Source: Candidatus Segatella papionis (GTDB taxonomy: Bacteria; Bacteroidota; Bacteroidia; Bacteroidales; Bacteroidaceae). Taken from it: a stretch of DNA of 64,000 nt. Below, one piece after another: positions 44,415-52,785 of the stretch. The notes under the pieces are model-generated. The model ran no database searches and was not told the origin of the DNA. It saw nothing but the letters and a program-made list of their open reading frames with translations. Made by a program: the position numbers and the translations under genes. The stretch lies in assembly GCA_002297965.1 (NCBI GenBank), contig DBLF01000123.1, positions 3,493 to 67,492 on the forward strand, given 5' to 3'. Each line of letters starts with the position of its first letter. Position 1 is the first letter of the stretch.

Positions 44415-45248
44415 TTATTGCAGTTCGATAGGATTTCCTTTGAGTCTTCTGTTTAAAGCTTTGATGGCTGCTGCTGGTAAACCCTTTGAAACTATGCCTG
44501 TTTTTTTCTCCACAGCATGGAGCGTTTCTACAGCATCAAACTTGTTTTTGGCTTCTCTCAATTCCTTTTGAGTTATTCTCTCCCTTTCCTTCTTGATGAA
44601 AATGATGTTAGTAGAGCCATTAAGTGTAGCCATCCCTATTGCGTCGAATATGTATTGTTTTCTTTGGTCGTAGGCACGAAGTACAAGACCAGGCAATCCA
44701 TATAGCTTCCAAGGACCTTCGTTCAGCGGAATGTCTTCTGAATACCAAGCATACCAAGTTCTACCCTTGAACGAAGTCTTTGCCAATTGGCATTTGTAGC
44801 CAATGATGGAGGTAGTGCTGTCTGGGATAATCTCCCAGTTAGGAACTTCGATTTTCTCGATGCAGATGTAATAGTTACTTGCAATCCTGTCCAAGAATGA
44901 CGTTTCTCCATCTGATGGATAGTTCTTATAAAATTCCCATGAGAGGATTCCTCCTTTGGGCAGCTTCCTCGTATCATGCACTCCAGTTTTGTCTTGTTCT
45001 GTCCTGATGGAGTCTTTGAGTTGCTTGATTCTGTCATAGAAATGGGTGGTTTTGTTACCGATGTCTAGTCTTGTTTCGCTTTCCCAATAGTTGTATGGGG
45101 TTTTGGTGGTGTCAGGTGCCATCTTGCATGTGTAGGAGATGCGATATTTCACCTTGTCAATGTTGATGACATTCCCCTCCTCGTTGTCTTTGGCAATCAA
45201 GTTGCATACAATAAATATGGCTGCAAGAAATGTTGTGATTCTTTTCAT
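44415..45248 (-). CDS. GLPGLI family secreted protein E
   Basis: This 277-residue secreted protein (signal peptide about 1-19) has YRISYTCKMAPDT, IIGYKCQLAKTSFKGRTWYAWYSEDIPLNEGPWKLYGLPGLVLRAY. It is the close paralogue of D and F and shares with D the LDIG…FYDR.KQ.KDS block. The Cys in the CQLAKT block is kept. The TPR gene lies 52 bases upstream on the same strand, so the two may be co-transcribed. The function is unknown. Confidence 0.88.
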   Translation of the reverse strand: MKRITTFLAAIFIVCNLIAKDNEEGNVINIDKVKYRISYTCKMAPDTTKTPYNYWESETRLDIGNKTTHFYDRIKQLKDSIRTEQDKTGVHDTRKLPKGGILSWEFYKNYPSDGETSFLDRIASNYYICIEKIEVPNWEIIPDSTTSIIGYKCQLAKTSFKGRTWYAWYSEDIPLNEGPWKLYGLPGLVLRAYDQRKQYIFDAIGMATLNGSTNIIFIKKERERITQKELREAKNKFDAVETLHAVEKKTGIVSKGLPAAAIKALNRRLKGNPIELQ

Positions 45249-45300
45249 ATTGATGTGATTTTATGTTGTTATTTTGTTTCCTGATAAGGGATGAACTAGT

Positions 45301-46443
45301 TTATGTATTTTTGAGTTGTTCTTTTGCTTTTGCAGTCAGCTTCGCCTTCTCTTTCTCGTCGTTTAGCTTGTTAGCTTTTTCCAAGAACATCTGTAGATAG
45401 AGCTTGGCTTGTGGCTTCATCTTAGCAGCGATGTACATTTGGGCGGCATTGTAGTAATTGTGAGGATCGTCCTCGTCATCATACTCTATGCACTGGGCGA
45501 AAGCATGACCAGCCTTTTCGTAATTTAGATTCTTGTAGTAAAGTTCGCCAAGTTGCTGGTTCACGTAAAGACCACGGCTGCGAGGATAGGCAACCGTTAC
45601 CGATTGCTCCAGGTACTTGATGGCATCGTAACTGAGTTTGATTTTTTTTGCGATGTCTTTTTCCTTTTCCGAAAGCTTCTTGCATGTCATGCCAAGATAG
45701 AAGAGACTGTTCATATTGGGGTTGTCCTTCTTCAAATCCACAGATTTCTGCAGGTAAGGATAGGCTTCCTTGTAATTTTCAAGATTATAGTAGCACAATC
45801 CCATGACGAGATTTGACTCGAAGTTGTCGAATCCTTGGGCTATCAGCTTCTTGTACATAGGGATGGCTTGGTCGTATCTCAGTTGCAAGTAGAGGGAGTA
45901 AGCCAGTTCCTTGTTGATGAGAATGTTGGTGGAGTCTTGCTTTTGTACGTATGACAAGGCTAGGGCGGACACGGTTTCCGGCTTGCCTATGTTGTTCCTG
46001 TGGGAGAGCAAAGCGGCGAATACTTCGCTATCGTTGGGATATTTCATGCTGATTTGCCAGCCGTATAGTCCGATATTTTTATTGTCGCCTAGATTGAGAT
46101 AGGAATAGAAAAACATACGCAAGTCTTCATGGTTGAGGCTGTCTGTGGGGATGCTATCCAACACGGCGACACACTGCTTGCTGTCGCCTCTCATTCGAAA
46201 ACAAGATGCAAGCTTGCGCCGAGTTTCCAAGTCCTGTGGATACTTGGCAAGTTGTTGTTTATAATAGAAAACTGCGTGTTGGGAATCATGCTCGTTCATA
46301 CAACTGTCTCCTTTCTGAATGAAAGGAGAGACTGCTTCCTGCTCCTTCTTGGCTTGAATGCCAAGGCAAGTCGTAAGACTTATAAATGTAAACAATAGGC
46401 TGCGCCAGAAGGACGATGCCATGAATTTGTCTGTTTGTTTCAT
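45301..46443 (-). CDS. Secreted TPR-repeat protein (380 aa)
   Basis: It has a signal peptide (about 10-31, cut near IQAK) and then about seven to eight tetratricopeptide repeats covering residues 40-370 (for example LVMGLCYYNLENYKEAYPYLQKSVDL). It ends in a Lys-rich helix. TPR proteins are scaffolds, and this one should be periplasmic. It lies directly upstream of two GLPGLI genes and the barrel gene, suggesting a shared envelope assembly. TACCTTTGC at 46490-46498 gives its promoter. The start could also be the ATG eight codons in. Confidence 0.85.
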   Translation of the reverse strand: MKQTDKFMASSFWRSLLFTFISLTTCLGIQAKKEQEAVSPFIQKGDSCMNEHDSQHAVFYYKQQLAKYPQDLETRRKLASCFRMRGDSKQCVAVLDSIPTDSLNHEDLRMFFYSYLNLGDNKNIGLYGWQISMKYPNDSEVFAALLSHRNNIGKPETVSALALSYVQKQDSTNILINKELAYSLYLQLRYDQAIPMYKKLIAQGFDNFESNLVMGLCYYNLENYKEAYPYLQKSVDLKKDNPNMNSLFYLGMTCKKLSEKEKDIAKKIKLSYDAIKYLEQSVTVAYPRSRGLYVNQQLGELYYKNLNYEKAGHAFAQCIEYDDEDDPHNYYNAAQMYIAAKMKPQAKLYLQMFLEKANKLNDEKEKAKLTAKAKEQLKNT

Positions 46444-46592
46444 CTGTCTCTAAAATTATGTATTCTAAGTTTATTCTTGTAATTTGACTGCAAAGGTAAT
46501 AGTAACTATTGAGATAGGCAAATTGGAATTACAAGCGATGAGAGTGATATGGGCTGATAATGAGTAGATTATCAAATAGAAAAACTCATAAA

Positions 46593-46645
46593 ATAAGCCT
46601 TTTGTAATGTTCCATTGGGTATTCGGAGCATCACAAAAGGCTTAT
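46593..46645 (-). terminator. Hairpin after the TPR-HTH gene
   Basis: ATAAGCCTTTTGTAATG pairs with CATCACAAAAGGCTTAT (mismatch inside the stem), directly after the stop at 46655. Confidence 0.75.
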
Positions 46646-46654
46646 GTGAAGGTG

Positions 46655-48283
46655 TTATTTGATGATTTCATCGAACGCTTCTAAGCTTGCGTCTCCCTTG
46701 ATTCTGGATTTTCTTACCCTTACATTCGAGAGGGAGTATTGCAAGATTTGCATCACTTCCTCATCGGTCTTGCCGATATGGTAGAGGATACAGAAGAGGC
46801 ATTGCGATGGATTCAAGTCGTAGTTGTCTAATCGTTCGCAGTATTTCTCGTCTATCATCTTGAAACTGGCGAGGAATTGTCGGATGCCAAGCTTGCCTAT
46901 CTGACTGATGTTTTGGTTTTGTATCGCCATCGAATAAAACACCAAACCTTGGCTTATGTCGGTGAGTTCGGTGATTTGAGTCTTGTATTCCTCGATGTCC
47001 TTGTCTCTGCGCCTAAGTTTGCGAAGTTGCGTGGTGATGTCGTGGTTCAGTTGCTCGCATCGTTCAGATAGCGATACATTCTCCACATCTTTAAGTTGGT
47101 GCAACGACTCGTGCAGGCAGTTGATGGTTCGGCGAGCCTTTCGCATTCGGGAGATGGAGAGGTAAGCTGCTGCCAGTAGTATGGCGAGCACGACGATGAT
47201 GTCTATGAATATGTAGGTCTTCACTTTTTCGTAACGATAGCGAGTATTGCCACCCTCGTACATCAATTCCACTTGTTTTACTTTTTCGATGTTTGGGTCT
47301 TTGGCGAGCAATGGAGCTTCTTGTCGCAATTCGTGGGCGATGCTGTCGGCCATGAGTGTGTCTCCTTTTTGTAGGGAGATGAAGTATAAAGGGAGATAAT
47401 ACTTGTAGCCTAATGCAAAGCTATAGGCACCCAATAACTTGATGAGATCTTTGTCATTGCTGAATTTTTCTTTGATGTGCTGACGGGCGAAGGCATTCGT
47501 TTCCTTGCTGTTTCTAGCTAGCAGGCGGTAGAAGTCGATGTTGTTGTCATATTGCACCCCATGATTGTCTTCCGCTTTCCTTATATAATATAGCAAGACG
47601 GAATCGGGCACATTGCCCCTGTCCATCAAGGCTTGGAAGTAATGGTAGTACATCGGACCCAAGGTGGAATCTTTATTCTCTTGTATTGTGTTTGCTTGGG
47701 TGAATGCCTGGTTGACAAGTTTCGGGTCCTGGTTGTTGATGCCACGATAGAGCAAAGCCCAGGCACGATGTCGTATGTCATGGGCTTGGCGTGCCTCGTC
47801 CTCTAATTTTACGGTATAGGTGTCTTGGTGGGTGATGCGGCACAGTATGTCGTACATGTCCAATTTCTCTTGTTCCCTCATGTTGCTATCGAAGGCAATG
47901 GCTCGTGTAAACCAATTGATGGCTTGCGTGGTGTCTCGGTAATTATTGAGTGCTGAGGCTCCCTTATAATAGAAGGAACGTGCGAGAAGAGGCTCGTCCT
48001 TTTCGTCCGTCAAGATTCGGATGGCATCGTCTAGGTCGTTTTCTTTGCGAATATACCCCTTGAGCTGATATTCTATCTTGGCAGCTAGGAGCTTGTAGTA
48101 ACCCTTGTTGTCATTACTGTCGGCACGAGACAGAAATACTTTGGCTTGTGCAGGATATTCGTCAGCGAGGTTGTCTATCTCTGGGAGAGACAGACGATAG
48201 CCAGAATCCATGCAGCTGTCGAGAAGGGCTAACTGTATGGTAATGAACAAAAATAGGATGAGTTTCTTGCTTATATCAATCAT
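46655..48283 (-). CDS. Membrane TPR regulator with C-terminal HTH
   Basis: The 542-residue protein has an N-terminal signal/lipobox-like segment (LLDSC, Cys 24), TPR-like helices to about residue 340, a membrane helix (about 352-374, VVLAILLAAAYLSI), a coiled coil (about 380-440) and a C-terminal helix-turn-helix (LNPSQCLFCILYHIGKTDEEVMQIL…SNVRVRKSRIK). This periplasmic-sensor, cytoplasmic-DNA-binding layout is a known Bacteroidota regulator type. Its position among the GLPGLI/barrel genes makes it a candidate regulator of the second locus. Promoter TACTTTTGC at 48335-48343. Confidence 0.8.
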   Translation of the reverse strand: MIDISKKLILFLFITIQLALLDSCMDSGYRLSLPEIDNLADEYPAQAKVFLSRADSNDNKGYYKLLAAKIEYQLKGYIRKENDLDDAIRILTDEKDEPLLARSFYYKGASALNNYRDTTQAINWFTRAIAFDSNMREQEKLDMYDILCRITHQDTYTVKLEDEARQAHDIRHRAWALLYRGINNQDPKLVNQAFTQANTIQENKDSTLGPMYYHYFQALMDRGNVPDSVLLYYIRKAEDNHGVQYDNNIDFYRLLARNSKETNAFARQHIKEKFSNDKDLIKLLGAYSFALGYKYYLPLYFISLQKGDTLMADSIAHELRQEAPLLAKDPNIEKVKQVELMYEGGNTRYRYEKVKTYIFIDIIVVLAILLAAAYLSISRMRKARRTINCLHESLHQLKDVENVSLSERCEQLNHDITTQLRKLRRRDKDIEEYKTQITELTDISQGLVFYSMAIQNQNISQIGKLGIRQFLASFKMIDEKYCERLDNYDLNPSQCLFCILYHIGKTDEEVMQILQYSLSNVRVRKSRIKGDASLEAFDEIIK

Positions 48284-48439
48284 GTTGTTATCGTCGAATT
48301 GTCATTTTTCAACTTGTAATATTCGTAATCTCTTGCAAAAGTACAACAATTTGCCGATAACAGCAAGAAAACAAGCTTCCTATTTCAGATTTTTGTAGAA
48401 ACTCGCAAAAATCTGAAATAGAAAGTCTTTGGGGCGTCC

Positions 48440-49267
48440 TTATCGCTCGATAGGGTTGAAGATTCTCTTTCTTGGTTTTAGCTTGATGGGCTTGCCGTTC
48501 TTGTCTGTCACCTTTTCGCCTCTCAATGCTTCCGTACCGTCGTCTCTTTGTTTGAGCTTGGTAAGGTCGGATTGCGAAACAACTTCTGCCTTTCTCTCGC
48601 TCTTGGCATATTTCAAAGGCTCCTTACCTTTCAGGTCTTCCATGCCGATGGCATTGAGATAGAACTGATTTTGGGCATCGTAAGCTCGGAGGATAAGTCC
48701 AGGTAATCCGTAGAGCTTCCAAGGACCTTCTGAAACAGGGATGTCTTCTGCGTACCAAGCAAACCAAGTTCTACCTTTGAAGTTCGCCTTGGCGAGTTGG
48801 CAAGGATAGTTCATGATAGTGGTTGCGCTATCGGGGATGATTTGCCAGTTGGGTGTCTCTATCTTTTCTATGCAACAGTAGTGGCTCAGATTGTATTTTT
48901 CTTCATACATTGTTTCTCCCTTTTTGGGATAGTTCTTGAAGAACTCCCAGTTCATACACTTTACAGGCACCGCCTTTCGCAAGTCGATGACTCCACCGCT
49001 CAGAATCATTGGGAGTACCTGTTGCTCCCATTGTTGTTGGGATAGATTATAGAAGTGAGTGATGTTGCTGCCGATGTCGAGTCGCATCTGTGCTCGGCGG
49101 TAGATGTACGGTGTTTGTGTAGTGTCATTCACTTGTTTTGCGTCATAGGTGATACGATACTTCACTTGGTCGAGGGTGAGTGTATCCACTCCCGATCTCA
49201 TCTGTGCGTTTGCGGTCAGGCTGCCCAAGGCGAGGATGGCTGCAAGAATCATGAATGCTTTCTTCAT
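48440..49267 (-). CDS. GLPGLI family secreted protein F
   Basis: This 275-residue protein has a signal peptide (cut near ANAQ), YRITYDAKQVND, IMNYPCQLAKANFKGRTWFAWYAEDIPVSEGPWKLYGLPGLILRAY, and a basic C-terminus (IKLKPRKR). It belongs to the same subgroup as D and E. It carries an additional CC pair (SHYCCIEKIE). It is separated from the others by the TPR-HTH regulator gene. Confidence 0.88.
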   Translation of the reverse strand: MKKAFMILAAILALGSLTANAQMRSGVDTLTLDQVKYRITYDAKQVNDTTQTPYIYRRAQMRLDIGSNITHFYNLSQQQWEQQVLPMILSGGVIDLRKAVPVKCMNWEFFKNYPKKGETMYEEKYNLSHYCCIEKIETPNWQIIPDSATTIMNYPCQLAKANFKGRTWFAWYAEDIPVSEGPWKLYGLPGLILRAYDAQNQFYLNAIGMEDLKGKEPLKYAKSERKAEVVSQSDLTKLKQRDDGTEALRGEKVTDKNGKPIKLKPRKRIFNPIER

Positions 49268-49388
49268 TTTCGTCTTCTTTATGATGTTCGTTTGTAAAGA
49301 AGACGGAATAAAGGGAGAAAGGTAAACTAAAAAATGAATCTTTATGAGAATTCATCTGAAAAACTTTGTTGATTTCAGTTCTTTTTCT

Positions 49389-49397
49389 TATCTTTGC
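49389..49397 (+). promoter_or_regulatory. -7 box of the Xre gene
   Basis: TATCTTTGC, 33 bases upstream of the start codon. Confidence 0.5.
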
Positions 49398-49430
49398 AAC
49401 CGATAATATATTGTCAATATCTATCGAATT

Positions 49431-49775
49431 ATGGCAGAAACAAATAAAATATTAGCAATATTGGATAACTATCTCCATGACAATCCTGACGAGATTGCCA
49501 AGGAGATAGCGGCAGACTTTCGCCGCCGTCGAATTGAAAAGAATTTGACCCGTGAGGAAGTGGCGGACAAGGCGAATGTCGCTGTAAGCAATATCGTGAG
49601 ATTTGAGCAGAAAGGACTCATCTCGCTCAAAAACCTTATCGGCATCGCCATGGCCTTGGAATATACTTCCGAAATCAGGCATCTCTTCTCTGAACAGAAG
49701 TATCAGACGATGGAGGAATTGGACCAGATAAAGAGAAACATGAACAAGAAGAAGGCTTACCATGGAGGAATGTAA
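49431..49775 (+). CDS. Xre-family helix-turn-helix protein
   Basis: The 114-residue protein has a Xre-type HTH at about residues 30-75 (RRRRIEKNLTREEVADKANVAVSNIVRFEQKG). Its length and sequence style are those of HipB-type antitoxins, which normally sit next to a hipA kinase gene. No hipA follows: the next 200 bases hold only a terminator and the GH3 promoter. It is therefore an orphan regulator, perhaps the remnant of a toxin-antitoxin pair, or a regulator of neighbouring genes. Confidence 0.85.
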   Translation: MAETNKILAILDNYLHDNPDEIAKEIAADFRRRRIEKNLTREEVADKANVAVSNIVRFEQKGLISLKNLIGIAMALEYTSEIRHLFSEQKYQTMEELDQIKRNMNKKKAYHGGM

Positions 49776-49900
49776 TGGCGAACTAGATCTCACGGCGCAC
49801 CGAATAAATGAAAAGCATGAAAAAGACAGGATAGGTTTGAATGTTATCGGAAAGGTGCGTTTCTTGTTAATATTTGTGGGATATAATGTAACTAAGGCGA

Positions 49901-49939
49901 AAAATAAGGTGGAAATGCTTGGCGTTTCCACCTTATTTT
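49901..49939 (+). terminator. Terminator after the Xre gene
   Basis: AAAATAAGGTGGAAA pairs with TTTCCACCTTATTTT, a strong AT-ended hairpin that ends just before the GH3 promoter. Confidence 0.8.
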
Positions 49940-49941
49940 AT

Positions 49942-49950
49942 TAAATTTGC
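49942..49950 (+). promoter_or_regulatory. -7 box of the GH3 gene
   Basis: TAAATTTGC, 32 bases upstream of the start codon. Confidence 0.5.
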
Positions 49951-49982
49951 ACCAAATTAATAACTAACAAAACAACTGAAAT

Positions 49983-52328
49983 ATGAATTACAAGAAACTT
50001 GCTCTTACTGTTGCGGCGGGAGCTATGGCAACTTCCATGATGGCGCAGTCAGCCCCTCAGCTCAATGCCAACAACATCGACGAAGTAATCAAGGCGATGA
50101 CCTTGGAGGAGAAAGCCCAGCTCTTGGTGGGCGGTGGCAACGATGGATTCGTGGGCAGTGGTGCTATGCTCGGACACCAGAAGAAGTTTGTGCCAGGAGC
50201 TGCTGGAACAACTGTCGGTATCCCACGCCTTGGCATCCCTGCTACCGTGCAGTGTGATGGTCCTGCTGGCGTGCATATTGATACCCATCGTGATGGTGAC
50301 AGTCGTACTTACTATGCCACAGGTTTCCCTATCGGTACTTGCTTGGCATCTACTTGGAACACCGAATTGATGCAGAATGTGGGTAAGGCCATCGGCAACG
50401 AGACCTTGGAGTATGGCTGTGACGTCGTGCTCGGTCCGGGTATGAACTTGCATCGCAATCCGCTTTGCGGTCGTAACTTCGAGTATTATTCCGAGGACCC
50501 TATCGTGACAGGTTTGATGGGTACAGCCTTTGTAAATGGTGTGCAGAGCCAGGGAGTGGGTGTGAGTGCCAAGCACTTTGCCGTGAACTCTCAGGAGACC
50601 CAACGTACTCATATCGACGAGCGAGTAAGTCAGCGTGCGCTTCGTGAATTGTACTTGAAAGGTTTCGAGATGATGGTTCGCAAGAGCAATCCTTGGACTA
50701 TCATGTCCTCTTATAATAAGGTGAATGGTATCTATGCACAGGGTAATAAGGGGCTCTTGACAGATATTCTCCGAAACGACTGGGGATTCAAGGGTATCGT
50801 GGAGACCGACTGGATTGGTATTCGTGAGGACTTGCCCGTAAGCCAAGAGGTGGAAGCTGGCAACGACTTGATGATGCCTGGCTATCCAGCACAGGTGGAA
50901 GCTATCGTAAAAGCTGTGAAGGACGGTAAGCTCGACATCGCCGACGTGGATAGAAACGTTCGCCGTATGCTTGAATATATTGTGAAGACTCCTCGTTTTA
51001 AGGGATATAAATATAGTGGTGAGCCAGATTTGAAGGCTCATGCAGCCATCACTCGCCAGAGCAGTACTGAGGGTATGGTACTCTTGAAGAACGACAATGC
51101 GCTTCCTATCAAAAACTTGAAGACCGTGGCTCTCTTCGGTGTCAATTCCTATGACTTCCTATCGGGTGGTCTCGGTAGTGGTGCTGTCAACGTAGGCTAC
51201 TCTGTGGATATGGTGACAGGCTTGAAGAACATCGGTGTAGCTACCACTCCTTTGCTCACGGAAATCTACCAGAACTATGTGAAGTATGCCAAGGCAAAGC
51301 TGAAGGCAGACAAGAACCCAATGATGTGGTTCCTTGACCAAGGTCAGCCAAAGCTCGATGAAATCGAGATTACCGAGCGTTGCGTGGCAAGCGAGGAGCC
51401 TAAGGCTGATGCTGCCATCATCACCATCGGTCGTCAGGCAGGCGAGGGTATGGATAGAGAGAACATCATCGGCGAGTTTGAGTTGACTCAGGACGAGCGA
51501 GATATGATTACTCGTATCTCCGATGTGTTCCATGCCAAGGGAAAGAAGGTCATCGTGGTTATCAACTCAGGTTCTGTCATGGAGACCGCTAGTTGGAGAG
51601 ACCGTGTGGATGCCATCCTCGTGGCTTGGCAGCCAGGCATCGAAGGCGGTAACTCTGTAGCCGACATCCTTTCGGGTAAGGTAAATCCTTCTGGTAAGTT
51701 GACGATGACTTGGCCTATCTCCGTATATGACCATCCTTCTACCGCCAACTATGCCAAGAAGTACGATATGTACACCTATACTAATATGCAGGATGGCTCT
51801 AAGCCAGGCATCGATTTCAACAACCACGAGGAGGACATCTACGTGGGCTATCGTTACTTCGATACCTTCAAGAAGAACGTGGCTTATCCATTCGGTTATG
51901 GCTTGAGCTACACCACTTTCGAGTTTGGTAAGCCATCTGTCAAGGCGAATGGCAACAACATCGAGGTAAGTGTCAGCGTGAAGAATACCGGTAAGGTAGC
52001 TGGCAAGCAGGTAGCCGAGGTTTATGTTACCGCTCCTAAGGGTGCTTATGAGAAGCCTGCCAAGGAACTCAAGACTTTTGGTAAGACCAAGGAGTTGAAG
52101 CCAGGTGAGAGCCAGACTTTGAAGATGACCCTCGAAAAGCGTGACCTCGCCAGCTTCGATGAGGCTAACAGCCAGTGGAAGGTAGATGCCGGTAACTACA
52201 TCTTCAAGGTGGGTACCGATGTGGAGAACATCAAGGGCACCGCTACATTGAAGGTTGCTGAATATACCGAGAAGGTAAGCAATGCCTGCCCAGTGAATGT
52301 ACAGATGAACTACTTGAAGCAGAAGTAA
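49983..52328 (+). CDS. Beta-glucosidase/beta-xylosidase, GH3
   Basis: The 781-residue enzyme has a signal peptide (SMMAQ, residue 22), an N-terminal barrel with KHFAVNS (Lys197-His198) and nucleophile Asp276 in VETDWIG, an alpha/beta sandwich domain, and a C-terminal fibronectin III-like domain (about 650-760). GH3 enzymes of this layout split beta-linked disaccharides and aryl glycosides; glucosides are the default guess. It is a single-gene unit with its own promoter and terminator and is not physically linked to the xylan operon. Confidence 0.92.
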   Translation: MNYKKLALTVAAGAMATSMMAQSAPQLNANNIDEVIKAMTLEEKAQLLVGGGNDGFVGSGAMLGHQKKFVPGAAGTTVGIPRLGIPATVQCDGPAGVHIDTHRDGDSRTYYATGFPIGTCLASTWNTELMQNVGKAIGNETLEYGCDVVLGPGMNLHRNPLCGRNFEYYSEDPIVTGLMGTAFVNGVQSQGVGVSAKHFAVNSQETQRTHIDERVSQRALRELYLKGFEMMVRKSNPWTIMSSYNKVNGIYAQGNKGLLTDILRNDWGFKGIVETDWIGIREDLPVSQEVEAGNDLMMPGYPAQVEAIVKAVKDGKLDIADVDRNVRRMLEYIVKTPRFKGYKYSGEPDLKAHAAITRQSSTEGMVLLKNDNALPIKNLKTVALFGVNSYDFLSGGLGSGAVNVGYSVDMVTGLKNIGVATTPLLTEIYQNYVKYAKAKLKADKNPMMWFLDQGQPKLDEIEITERCVASEEPKADAAIITIGRQAGEGMDRENIIGEFELTQDERDMITRISDVFHAKGKKVIVVINSGSVMETASWRDRVDAILVAWQPGIEGGNSVADILSGKVNPSGKLTMTWPISVYDHPSTANYAKKYDMYTYTNMQDGSKPGIDFNNHEEDIYVGYRYFDTFKKNVAYPFGYGLSYTTFEFGKPSVKANGNNIEVSVSVKNTGKVAGKQVAEVYVTAPKGAYEKPAKELKTFGKTKELKPGESQTLKMTLEKRDLASFDEANSQWKVDAGNYIFKVGTDVENIKGTATLKVAEYTEKVSNACPVNVQMNYLKQK

Positions 52329-52363
52329 GTCTCAGGTACAGCTAATCATTTTAACAACAATAG

Positions 52364-52395
52364 ACTCCCGTCTCGTTCTGAGGTGGGAGTTTTTG
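52364..52395 (+). terminator. Terminator of the GH3 gene
   Basis: ACTCCC pairs with GGGAGT and is followed by TTTTTG, 35 bases after the stop. Confidence 0.75.
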
Positions 52396-52463
52396 TTTGT
52401 GGAGCAGTAAGAAGATGTTGCTAAAGGTAATAGCAGAAGCCTATGCAACTAGGAAAAAGTTCC

Positions 52464-52543
52464 GTTCCGTGACTCGGAATGTCCGTTCCGTGACACGGAA
52501 TGTGCATTCCAAGACACGGAACGGACATTCCGAGTCACGGAAC
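52464..52543. repeat. 80-bp palindrome of ACGGAA/TTCCGT units
   Basis: Two 29-bp arms (52464-52492 and 52515-52543) are perfect reverse complements, and the centre itself can fold through GGAATG/CATTCC. The arms are built from repeats of GTTCCGTGAC and CGGAATGTCC. Confidence 0.85.
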
Positions 52544-52577
52544 GAAGATTTCTCATGGTAATAATAACATTTTTATC

Positions 52578-52621
52578 TAGTCTTAGAACCATATTCTTAT
52601 AGTCTTAGAACCATATTCTTA
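52578..52621. repeat. 22-bp tandem repeat, two copies
   Basis: The unit TAGTCTTAGAACCATATT + CTTA occurs twice in a row with no change. Confidence 0.85.
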
Positions 52622-52718
52622 TATGGATATCGAAACCTCCTTTGAGGTGCATGAGGAAGGATTACCTTATGTATGTATCCTTTTATCTTCATACGCAACC
52701 TTTTTTAGCCTTTTTTAT

Positions 52719-52750
52719 TTTGTGCTTCACCTATTTTGTTGTACCTTTGC
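52719..52750 (+). promoter_or_regulatory. Promoter of gpmI
   Basis: TTTG (52719-52722) and TACCTTTGC (52742-52750) are 19 bases apart, 35 bases before the gpmI start. Confidence 0.75.
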
Positions 52751-52785
52751 ACACGAAATTCGAATTTAAATTATTTTATGTAATT

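Larger units (their letters stand above)
52329..52785. other. Intergenic region with palindrome and tandem repeat
   Basis: From left to right it holds the GH3 terminator, an 80-bp palindrome (52464-52543), a 22-bp tandem repeat in two copies (52578-52621) and the gpmI promoter (52719-52750). No gene is seen. Confidence 0.6.

Noticed and set aside
49762..49944. 60-aa frame after the Xre gene, considered as a toxin remnant
   Set aside because: It overlaps the Xre gene and runs into the terminator hairpin; it has no resemblance to HipA.
52642..52785. 48-residue N-terminal extension of the phosphoglycerate mutase
   Set aside because: It contains the promoter and is absent from the family; the start at 52786 is correct.
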